From: Bacteroidales bacterium
Lineage (GTDB): Bacteria; Bacteroidota; Bacteroidia; Bacteroidales; UBA7960
Length of the DNA: 8,994 bases
Direction of reading: 5' to 3'
Assembly: GCA_003557965.1 (NCBI GenBank)
Contig: PWND01000096.1
Location: forward strand, 1-8,994
The number at the start of each line of letters is the position of its first letter. Position 1 is the stretch's first letter. A model generated the notes under the pieces. That model was not told where the DNA came from and made no database searches. It saw nothing but the letters and a program-made list of their open reading frames with translations. This document shows, one piece after another, positions 1 through 6,286 of this stretch. A program made the position numbers and the translations under genes.

Positions 1-512
1 ATACGAAGACATTGAAGTATTTCTTTTGGGAGGTGGACAGACCAACGGGGATTCCCTCCCTGGCAAACATGATAAGGGAGGGCATTGAAATTCCAAGACC
101 TTCAAAATTATCGCAAAAAATAAAAGTCATAGCTGATGAAGTACTGGATGCAGGACCGCCTGTCATGGGCAAAAATGAGATAGACCACAAGCGATATTTT
201 ATTACCGATCTGGTGGATGATATCCGGGTGCCACGTAATAAGTATGAACTCTTAGCCACAGGCACCCAAATTTTTCCGCTTCTGGCGGATTTTTTCCATA
301 GAGCCCAGGGATTATGGTCGGCCAAAGGAAAGGCAATACCACGTGTGCTGGAAAAAACAGACGCGGATTTCGGCAAAAAATTTAATGATGCTTTTGAGCG
401 TCTTTTCAGGGAGGCAAACCCAAGGTTTGCTATTAAACTTGCAGAAGAAATACTAAGACCCTATGGTGGTTTTTTGTTTGATGGATTTAAGTTAGATGCG
501 CCTGCCAGGTAA
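1..512 (+). CDS. C-terminal part of a possible nucleotidyltransferase-family protein (5' truncated)
   Basis: The reading frame is open from the first complete codon at position 3 to the TAA at 510-512, so the start lies upstream of the window. The TTG at 12 is in frame but has no ribosome binding site, and I do not take it as the start. The visible part is about 169 residues, soluble and mostly helical, with a basic, proline-rich opening and motifs such as PTGIPSL, EIDHKRYFITDL, GLWSAKGK and GGFLFDGF near the end. From memory these resemble the C-terminal helical region of bacterial proteins annotated as nucleotidyltransferase-domain proteins. The diagnostic catalytic motif (GS with paired Asp) would be upstream and cannot be checked here, so the family is a weak inference, while the coding status is secure. 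It is separated from the next gene by 257 nt and is probably a different transcription unit. Confidence 0.6.
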   Translation, partial: TKTLKYFFWEVDRPTGIPSLANMIREGIEIPRPSKLSQKIKVIADEVLDAGPPVMGKNEIDHKRYFITDLVDDIRVPRNKYELLATGTQIFPLLADFFHRAQGLWSAKGKAIPRVLEKTDADFGKKFNDAFERLFREANPRFAIKLAEEILRPYGGFLFDGFKLDAPAR

Positions 513-513
513 C

Positions 514-601
514 CTGGAAGTTTCCATTATCCAAGAAACGAAAGCTGGAAATTCTTATTATTCCTAAGGAACTGGAAACTTTTATAGCAATTTTCAGCTT
601 T
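514..601 (+). repeat. Two interleaved inverted repeats with CTGGAA direct repeats after the first gene
   Basis: The sequence 518-526 (AAGTTTCCA) is the exact reverse complement of 573-581. The 13-base stretch 541-553 matches the reverse complement of 589-601 with one mismatch, which would be a G-U pair in RNA. The arms interleave, so both stems together would form a pseudoknot-like fold, or they are alternatives. CTGGAA also occurs directly repeated at 514, 545 and 572. It lies within 90 nt of the upstream stop codon, so it could be a 3' UTR structure or a protein-binding site. No U-tract follows immediately, so it is not a textbook terminator. Confidence 0.45.
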
Positions 602-656
602 CCTGCAACACAAATAGTTTTTTTATTTCTATCCTTATATTTACCTTATCTTTCTA

Positions 657-664
657 TATATTTG
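657..664 (+). promoter_or_regulatory. Possible Bacteroidota-type -7 promoter element for the five-gene cluster
   Basis: TATATTTG matches the Bacteroidota primary-sigma -7 consensus TAnnTTTG at every defined position. It lies about 105 nt ahead of the first ATG of the cluster (770), in a pyrimidine-rich, non-coding tract (about 595-690). No TTTG -33 element is present at the expected 19-21 nt upstream, so only half the consensus is met. The motif is common by chance in AT-rich DNA, and this call is tentative. Confidence 0.25.
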
Positions 665-769
665 CCTTTTCACATTTCTATTACCATAATTTAACACATG
701 GAAGCTTAGGGAAGTGAACTGGAGCAAAACCATAGTTACCTGAATTTTCAAACCTTAAAAACACATTTT

Positions 770-1039
770 ATGAAGCAAATATTTAATTACAAAACCGGTG
801 GCATTTATGGTACCGGTGAGAATTTAAAGGAAATAAAAAAGGGTCCTGCAGAATCATTCTCCCAAAAGTCTGTTCAGCCGGAAATCCATTCACTGGAAGC
901 CATTACCAGAGCCATAAGCAGGGAGTTATCTCCTTTTTATAACCAGGCCTATGCTTATTTGCCGGAGTCAAAGCATTTTTTGTATGATACTGTTTTGTCT
1001 GGCAATTTAAAGAGTTTTGAAGCAATTTACAAAAGCTAA
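770..1039 (+). CDS. Small protein of unknown function, first gene of the protease cluster
   Basis: This is an 89-residue protein that I do not recognise. The first half (to about residue 38) is polar, Lys/Gly-rich and likely disordered. The second half looks helical (SLEAITRAISREL, then a Tyr-rich segment and a short C-terminal helix). There is no signal peptide, membrane segment or obvious catalytic motif. The ATG at 770 is the first in frame. No clear Shine-Dalgarno sequence precedes it, which is normal for the suspected lineage. It ends 25 nt before the start of the next gene, consistent with co-transcription with the two paralogues and the large ATPase-protease. A small partner, leader peptide or substrate of that protease is possible but unsupported beyond location. 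Its reality rests on codon composition and spacing. Confidence 0.6.
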   Translation: MKQIFNYKTGGIYGTGENLKEIKKGPAESFSQKSVQPEIHSLEAITRAISRELSPFYNQAYAYLPESKHFLYDTVLSGNLKSFEAIYKS

Positions 1040-1064
1040 TTTCAATGATTTAAAACTACAGAAA

Positions 1065-1658
1065 ATGGATGTATCTGAACTATTATCAATAATCAATGAA
1101 TTGAAGCAAGATTTTCCTACCATTGAAAAGGTTGAGAAAAGAGAAGACCGTGAAATATTAGACATCACCCTGGAAGACTTTTCTCCCACCAAAGAAAAGA
1201 GAAACTACGAATTTATTGCAACAATATTTAACGACAAACCTAACAGAAATGATTTTGCTGATCATTATATGACAGACTTTGAAAGGGTTGAAATTTTTCA
1301 TGTCGCAGGCAAATATAAGTTGGGCAGTTCTGATCTGAATGCTACACTGAGTTATTTGAATTTGCTGGCCATTGGATTCCTGAAAGTTCAGATTCTAGTC
1401 ACAAGAAATGAAGACGATGGAACCGGAAGCATTGTATGCAGAACAGTGATTCCCATTACAAAGGAATCAACAAATCTCAAAAAGGATATTCTGCATGGAA
1501 TAAAGGATATGCTCGCCATGCATTACCAGGTAGGGTTCAATAATGCTGTTTCCAAGTTATTGGATACAGGACTGGATGAAGAAACGGAGAAAAGTATTAT
1601 AGAAAAATATAAAATTAAAATTGAGAAATTATTAAAACCAGACCTTACAACTTTATAA
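1065..1658 (+). CDS. Acidic/mixed-charge alpha-beta protein, paralogue A (197 aa), possible YbjN/type III chaperone-like fold
   Basis: No confident family. I choose the ATG at 1065 over an in-frame TTG at 1017. From 1065 the protein is exactly as long as its downstream paralogue and the two line up from residue 1 (N-terminal helix, then FPT..KVE, then DFSP.K), while 1017 would overlap the preceding gene. Order of elements: helix (about 2-16), beta strands (about 30-60), helix around SSDLNATLSYLNLL, two strands with VQILVTR and SIVCRTVIPI, then a long helix with LHGIKDMLAMHYQ and a Lys-rich tail. This helix-strands-helix-strands-helix pattern resembles YbjN-like and type III secretion chaperone folds, which are small dimeric protein-binding domains. 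That is a pattern inference only. It could serve as an adaptor or substrate-binding partner of the AAA+ protease encoded downstream. Confidence 0.7.
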   Translation: MDVSELLSIINELKQDFPTIEKVEKREDREILDITLEDFSPTKEKRNYEFIATIFNDKPNRNDFADHYMTDFERVEIFHVAGKYKLGSSDLNATLSYLNLLAIGFLKVQILVTRNEDDGTGSIVCRTVIPITKESTNLKKDILHGIKDMLAMHYQVGFNNAVSKLLDTGLDEETEKSIIEKYKIKIEKLLKPDLTTL

Positions 1659-1697
1659 ATAAAAGCAATTATTCAAACCAACTAAAATATAAGAACC

Positions 1698-2291
1698 ATG
1701 ACTTTACAGGAACTACAGGAAATATTTGAGCAGATTAAAAAAAGCTTTCCCACATTAATTAAGGTTGAACCTGATGATGAAAAAAATAGCGAGGAACTGG
1801 TGCTACATCTAAAAGACTTCAGTCCGAAGAAAGATGAAGATGATGTTCTGAAGATAAATGCTAAAATCCGCGATATTGACCCCGAAACACATTTTCATGT
1901 TGACATTCCGGAGGAAATGGTTGAGTGTTATTTGTTTCTGGGGAGCGCGAAATACGATGATGTTTCATTAATAAACAGCTTGCTTTCTTTTTCTTCAGCC
2001 CTTTTTTATAAGAAAAATATTCAGTTTATTACCTTTAATGCAGGAGAGGGTTTTATAGGGTTTGTTCTGAGAGCGTTTATCGATGTTGACAAAAATAATG
2101 AAAGCTTTTCAGCCAGGCTGTTATATGCAGTTAAAGAACTTTTATCATTTCATTATTTGATGTTGTTTGAAAATACCAGAGTAAAAATTGAAGAGACTCT
2201 TGACGATAAGGAAATGATTGATAACCTGATGAAAAAACACAGAAAAACTGTAGAGCTATTAATAAACCCTGAAACAGTAGATTCTCTTTGA
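1698..2291 (+). CDS. Acidic alpha-beta protein, paralogue B (197 aa), tandem relative of the preceding gene
   Basis: It has exactly the same length as the preceding gene and can be aligned to it from the first residue: FPTLIKVE against FPTIEKVE, LKDFSPKK against LEDFSPTK, LSFHY against LAMHY near the C-terminus, and similar Leu-Leu-x-Pro endings. Identity is low overall, so this is an old or fast-evolving duplication. It is strongly acidic in residues 25-75 (runs of Asp/Glu). The predicted order is again helix, strands, helix, two strands (IQFITFN, FIGFVLRAF), long helix. There is no catalytic motif, signal peptide or membrane segment. It starts 39 nt after its paralogue and ends 45 nt before the ATPase-protease. 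The pair could form a heterodimeric adaptor or chaperone for that enzyme; alternatively one could bind and restrain the other. Function is unknown. Confidence 0.72.
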   Translation: MTLQELQEIFEQIKKSFPTLIKVEPDDEKNSEELVLHLKDFSPKKDEDDVLKINAKIRDIDPETHFHVDIPEEMVECYLFLGSAKYDDVSLINSLLSFSSALFYKKNIQFITFNAGEGFIGFVLRAFIDVDKNNESFSARLLYAVKELLSFHYLMLFENTRVKIEETLDDKEMIDNLMKKHRKTVELLINPETVDSL

Positions 2292-2336
2292 GCTATAGCA
2301 GACCTGCGGAGCAAATTATAACTAAATTCATTTCTG

Positions 2337-5300
2337 ATGACTAAAGATCATAATTATAAAAATCTGTTTTACAGGGCAAGAGCTATTGCAAAAATTGAAG
2401 GCAGAACCACTATTTCTTTTTGGGACATTATTACTGCTGCCATCTCCTTTGATGATCAGTGGACAGACTCAAAGTATTCTTTTAAAGAGAACTCAGGCCT
2501 GTTATATGAAGAATCTCCCGAATTAAATTATTTGATTGAAAAGCTCAAAGAGTTTAATGAGCCGGAGGAAGAGATTAAAACAGCTATACCTTTTGATAAT
2601 AACATATTCCATGACGAACTAAAGGCTTATATAAAGCAAAAGGAAAATGATCTGAATGAAGAAGAATTGCTCCAATACATAATAAAACAGGCAGTTATTA
2701 TTGCTATCAACCACTACCCTGATGTTCCGGATTATATTAAATTCAGAAAATTACACCCGCGCACATTGGCCAAGTTTAGCAAATTGAATGCTTTAATTGC
2801 GGAGAAAGAAAGATTTATTTATGATATTAAACAGGAGATCCTGGGTCAGGATGAGGCTGTAGAACGATTGGTAAATTGCTTCTCAACGCATGTAAAAAAG
2901 GTAAAAAACTTTAAGGATAGAGAAAGATTGTTGCCCGGAAGTGCATTTCTTCTGGGCGACATGGGTTCAGGAAAAACTTCTCTGGCCAGATCATTTGCAG
3001 AAAAAGTTCCCGAAACAGAGCTTTGGGGAAAATGGAATAAAAAATTCATCAATCTGGGAATTTTTGAAGATCTGAGATTCGATAGTGTTGAAAAAGTACT
3101 ATTCAATGAGTATTTTTCATCATTAAAGGAACAGGAGAAAACATTTATTTTTATTATCGATGAAGTGTATGATGCATCTTCGTCACTTTTTAATGTTCTT
3201 CAGCAGATAATGGGAGAAGGGCATTACACATACAACAGCCATAAATATTACTTCTCAAATTCATTCTTCGTATTCATTACGAATCAGGGAGAATCTCTTT
3301 ACAACAACAACTATAATGGTATCTTCAGGGACAACAATTCTTTTCCCAGGGATGCATTCCGAAAAACCTTATTAGACCAGAAAACCAGAAAAATATTTGA
3401 CGGTGATGAGGAAAACAGGATGCTGGAAAGTCTCATTGACCGCATCAACGATTTCATCGTATTAAACAGTTTTAACTTCAGTTCCCGCAAAACTATTTTT
3501 TCCGCTTTGTTTGAAAAGCAAAAAGAGTACCTCAACAACCTTTATGATATCCAGGAATTATCGTGGGATGATGAATTTCTTGAACTGCTGACTTTCTCTT
3601 CAGCCCATCTTAACTCCTTCAGGCAGATCCAAAGACATTTTGAAGAATCATTTTTCCAGAATATTGAATCTCAGATAACGGATTATTGTCGTCAGGAAAA
3701 AGCTATCAGAAAGATTGATCTTACACTCGAGGAACCAGGATCATTGTCTGCCGAGCTTGAAATTTTGGGATTTAAAAGGCTTGGTAATTTCTTATTCATA
3801 GATGATTACAAGCCTTACCACACATTATTAAAGAGTCTGGGATTTGACAATATGATCTCTGCATATTCTGTTGCTGAAGCAAAAAGAAAACTTTATGATA
3901 AAGGCATTTCTCTTTTTGACTGGATATTGCTTGATTTGGTTTTTCCACCTGACCAAGCCGATGGAATATCGTTCCTGAATGATTTCAGGAAAAAACACAA
4001 GCAATTTCCTGTTTATCTGTTTTCACAAGAGATCAATTCAAGAAAAGAGTTTAATGATATTTCCAGGGCAGGTGGTGCTGCAGGATTCTTAGAAAAATCT
4101 CCTGAACTTATTGACGCCGGTGAATCAGGAGAAAAGGCCGCAGCCAAAGAACTTCTGAGAAAAAGGATCAAGGGTATTTCACTGGACAATTCTTTCTTAA
4201 GAACAAAGCAATTGCTTGAGAAGAAAGGGGAAAGCATCAACTATATTTTAAACAACAGTTATGATGATGGGGTTTTACGCTTCATGGTGTCTGACCTTAA
4301 AAGAGAGCCACAAATTCAAATCATTGACTCAACTGAAGTTATTACTCAACCGGAAGTGTCGTTTCGGGATATCAAAGGACAAAGTTCAGCAATAGAAGAT
4401 ATAAAGTTATGGCTGGACAGGATTAAAAACAGTCGCTTTAATAAAACCGATAAGGGCTTATTGCTGTATGGCCCGCCGGGAACAGGAAAAACTTTGCTGG
4501 CCAAAGCCATCGCCAATGAGATTGATGCATTTTTTATCTCCATGACTCCTTCACAATTGCAAAATAAATATGTGGGCGAATCGGAGAAAAAAGTCAGGGA
4601 GCTTTTTGACAGAGCACGCAAACATCAACCCTGTGTCATCTTTATGGATGAAATAGAATCCATTGGTGATAGGTCAAAGTTATCCGGGGAGCATTCCTGG
4701 GAAGCATCATTTGTAAATACATTTCTGGCACAAATAGACGGTTTTGAAGGGAATGACCAGGTTTTTGTAATTGGAGCCACTAACCATAAAGATCGCATGG
4801 ACAAGGCGCTTATCAGGCCCGGCAGGCTAAGCAGGCATATTTTCGTTCCCCTGCCAAAGACTTTGGATGACAGAAAAGAGATATTACTTTTTTTTCTTGA
4901 AAAAGCCCTGATGAAACATAGTCTGAATGCGGATGAGATAAAAAAGCTTGCCAAGGTTACAAAAGGGTATTCACCTGCCGATATTATGCTTATGGTGGAT
5001 ATGGCACAGGACGTTGCCAGCAAAAACGGTAAGGAGATAATGGATGCCGATTGCTTTAGCCAGGCCAGAACAGAAGTGATGTATGGTAAAATATCCGGCG
5101 AAACTCACGATCCTGAAACTTTGAAAAAGGTAGCTATACATGAAGCTGGTCATGCTTTGGTTGCCCTTAAGCTGAGTAAGGAAATTTACCAGGTAACAGT
5201 GCAAAAGCGCGAAGGTGAAGATGAAGTGCAGGGTTTTATGGAGCCAACAGGTGATAATAAAATTGATGACAGAGAAGGTCTCATTGATCAAATGTCTATT

Positions 5301-5624
5301 TCTTTTGCAGGCAGAGAAGCGGAAAAGCTGCTTTTGGGCAAATATGGCACCGGAGCATCGAGTGATCTAAAACAAGCACAAAATTATGCTGAAGCCATAC
5401 TTAAATTGGGTCTGACAGAAAGCGGACTTCCCGAGCTTTATCATTCCCAGCGAGAAAACCCCTATGACAGTACTTACCTGAACAACGAGGTAACAGAGAA
5501 AATAAAATCCATTATGAAGGAAGCTCAGCAACATTGTATTAAAATACTCAATGACCATAAAGAGGAGCTTTTGGAACTTAGCGAAAGGTTAAGACAAGAA
5601 AAAACCATTTTCTTTTACGATTAA
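2337..5624 (+). CDS. Fused ClpA/B-type AAA+ / receiver / AAA-M41 zinc metalloprotease, 1095 aa
   Basis: Domains by residue: about 1-140, helical region resembling a Clp N-domain repeat pair. About 155-460, ClpA/B D2-type AAA+: Walker A GDMGSGKT (207-214), Walker B IIDE (D275/E276), GEGHYT segment, sensor-1 Asn316, arginine-finger candidate Arg369 in LIDRIND, lid to about 460. About 483-595, response-regulator receiver: Asp489/490, phosphoacceptor Asp533, Ser563, Lys587, spaced nearly as in CheY. About 672-910, second AAA: Walker A GPPGTGKT (712-719), pore loop YVGES (745-749), Walker B MDE (D771/E772), sensor-1 Asn816, Arg827/Arg830 in RPGR. About 915-1095, M41 peptidase: HEAGH (935-939) and third zinc ligand Asp1010 in GASSD. 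Typical FtsH is about 640 residues with two N-terminal membrane helices; none is visible here, so it is probably cytosolic. Predicted role: ATP-driven unfolding and proteolysis, possibly gated by phosphorylation. Domain calls are strong; the biological role is unknown. Confidence 0.93.
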   Translation: MTKDHNYKNLFYRARAIAKIEGRTTISFWDIITAAISFDDQWTDSKYSFKENSGLLYEESPELNYLIEKLKEFNEPEEEIKTAIPFDNNIFHDELKAYIKQKENDLNEEELLQYIIKQAVIIAINHYPDVPDYIKFRKLHPRTLAKFSKLNALIAEKERFIYDIKQEILGQDEAVERLVNCFSTHVKKVKNFKDRERLLPGSAFLLGDMGSGKTSLARSFAEKVPETELWGKWNKKFINLGIFEDLRFDSVEKVLFNEYFSSLKEQEKTFIFIIDEVYDASSSLFNVLQQIMGEGHYTYNSHKYYFSNSFFVFITNQGESLYNNNYNGIFRDNNSFPRDAFRKTLLDQKTRKIFDGDEENRMLESLIDRINDFIVLNSFNFSSRKTIFSALFEKQKEYLNNLYDIQELSWDDEFLELLTFSSAHLNSFRQIQRHFEESFFQNIESQITDYCRQEKAIRKIDLTLEEPGSLSAELEILGFKRLGNFLFIDDYKPYHTLLKSLGFDNMISAYSVAEAKRKLYDKGISLFDWILLDLVFPPDQADGISFLNDFRKKHKQFPVYLFSQEINSRKEFNDISRAGGAAGFLEKSPELIDAGESGEKAAAKELLRKRIKGISLDNSFLRTKQLLEKKGESINYILNNSYDDGVLRFMVSDLKREPQIQIIDSTEVITQPEVSFRDIKGQSSAIEDIKLWLDRIKNSRFNKTDKGLLLYGPPGTGKTLLAKAIANEIDAFFISMTPSQLQNKYVGESEKKVRELFDRARKHQPCVIFMDEIESIGDRSKLSGEHSWEASFVNTFLAQIDGFEGNDQVFVIGATNHKDRMDKALIRPGRLSRHIFVPLPKTLDDRKEILLFFLEKALMKHSLNADEIKKLAKVTKGYSPADIMLMVDMAQDVASKNGKEIMDADCFSQARTEVMYGKISGETHDPETLKKVAIHEAGHALVALKLSKEIYQVTVQKREGEDEVQGFMEPTGDNKIDDREGLIDQMSISFAGREAEKLLLGKYGTGASSDLKQAQNYAEAILKLGLTESGLPELYHSQRENPYDSTYLNNEVTEKIKSIMKEAQQHCIKILNDHKEELLELSERLRQEKTIFFYD

Positions 5625-5635
5625 TCTACGATAAA

Positions 5636-6040
5636 ATGGACATGGTTGCCATATTGAAACATTGTTTCCACAGGGTGAAAAACAGGCTGCATGAAAATGA
5701 TCTTGCTGTTTTGGATCAGCATATACCGCAAGAGGATGAATACAGGCAATATCTGGCTGAATACATTGAAGAGTTTGCTTCCCCTTTTACGGAATTAACC
5801 GAAAATGAAGACCAAATAGATGCTGTAGAACTTATCTTTCAGAAGTATTACAGCAATAAGGCTTCCTTGAAAAGTATGCTTGCTTTCTTGCATGAATTTG
5901 CCCAAAAGCCCGTTTCAGAAATTGATCAAAGCCATCATGCAGAAGGTATAAAAGCGTTCAAAAACTTCATACGCCGGTGGGAAAACAATGCCCAGGGGAA
6001 CGATTTGGTGGAGTTGTACAATGAATACAATGAACCCTAA
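5636..6040 (+). CDS. Small acidic all-helical protein (134 aa), last gene of the protease cluster
   Basis: I do not recognise a family. The protein is acidic, soluble and predicted helical throughout: MDMVAILKHCFHRVKNRL, then Glu/Asp-rich helices with aromatic residues (EYRQYLAEYIEEF, VELIFQKYY), and a C-terminal helix around AFKNFIRRWENN. It has no cysteine pairs, membrane segment or catalytic signature. It begins 11 nt after the stop of the large ATPase-protease, the tightest spacing in the cluster, so the two are very probably co-translated. An ATG two codons later (5642) is an alternative start. In AAA+ systems such small acidic neighbours are sometimes adaptors or inhibitors; here that is inference from position only. 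No Shine-Dalgarno sequence is evident. Confidence 0.72.
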   Translation: MDMVAILKHCFHRVKNRLHENDLAVLDQHIPQEDEYRQYLAEYIEEFASPFTELTENEDQIDAVELIFQKYYSNKASLKSMLAFLHEFAQKPVSEIDQSHHAEGIKAFKNFIRRWENNAQGNDLVELYNEYNEP

Positions 6041-6112
6041 AATAATTTTACCAGTTTATTGCACAAACACCTTTAAATGAAGGCAACCTGTTAAATCTAA
6101 AGATTCTTATCT

Positions 6113-6148
6113 TTTATTTAACCATCAAATATATTTAAGTTAAATAAA
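6113..6148 (+). repeat. 10-bp perfect inverted repeat between the protease cluster and the CDF-TPR gene
   Basis: TTTATTTAAC (6113-6122) is the exact reverse complement of GTTAAATAAA (6139-6148), with a 16-nt spacer. It overlaps the downstream arm of a smaller hairpin (AAAGAT 6099-6104 against ATCTTT 6109-6114) followed by a T-rich run. It lies 72 nt after the last cluster gene and 54 nt before the upstream ATG of the membrane protein. It could be a weak terminator or an operator for the downstream gene. AT-only repeats like this occur by chance, so confidence is limited. Confidence 0.35.
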
Positions 6149-6202
6149 TTGTTAGGAGACTCATAATCCCATTTTGCAGTTAATTTATTTAATAATAAAA
6201 AA

Positions 6203-6256
6203 ATGAGCATACAGAAAATTATTTCAGTGGTCGTTATTACCAGTTATTTATTTTAA
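6203..6256 (+). pseudogene. Detached first transmembrane helix of the CDF-like gene (in-frame TAA at 6254)
   Basis: An ATG at 6203 opens a 17-codon frame (hydrophobic core IISVVVITSYLF) that ends at TAA 6254-6256. The same frame then continues without another stop through STAKLIGGSL into the ATG at 6287 and the whole CDF-TPR protein. The conceptual read-through has the shape of CDF transmembrane helix 1 followed by the conserved Lys-x-x-Gly and the LxADGIH motif. So this appears to be the true 5' end of the gene, separated by one stop codon. A single substitution, for example TTA (Leu), would restore a continuous helix. Alternatives are a sequencing error, or a short upstream frame that feeds re-initiation at 6287, 30 nt after the stop. 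Confidence 0.55.
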
Positions 6257-6273
6257 TCAACTGCAAAACTGAT

Positions 6274-6279
6274 AGGTGG
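6274..6279 (+). promoter_or_regulatory. Strong Shine-Dalgarno-like AGGTGG before the 6287 start
   Basis: AGGTGG sits 7 nt ahead of the ATG at 6287. No other start in the window has a comparable ribosome binding site, so it supports real initiation at 6287. The caveat is that these bases also encode the Ile-Gly-Gly expected in the CDF read-through frame, so they may be coding sequence rather than a selected binding site. Confidence 0.4.
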
Positions 6280-6286
6280 TTCCTTA

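Noticed and set aside
12..14. TTG as the start of the first gene
   Set aside because: The frame is open to the window edge and the protein begins in the middle of what looks like a domain, so the gene is more likely 5' truncated.
1017..1064. Upstream TTG start that would add 16 residues to paralogue A
   Set aside because: It overlaps the preceding gene by 23 nt and breaks the exact length match and N-terminal alignment with the downstream paralogue; ATG 1065 fits both.
4625..5023. Antisense open frame of 132 codons opposite the second AAA module
   Set aside because: It lies wholly opposite a strongly supported coding region, is rich in Ser/Ile as expected of a reverse-strand shadow, and has no recognisable domain or start signal.
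2337..5624. Annotation of the large protein as housekeeping FtsH
   Set aside because: It lacks membrane helices, is about 450 residues too long and carries an extra AAA+ module and a receiver domain.
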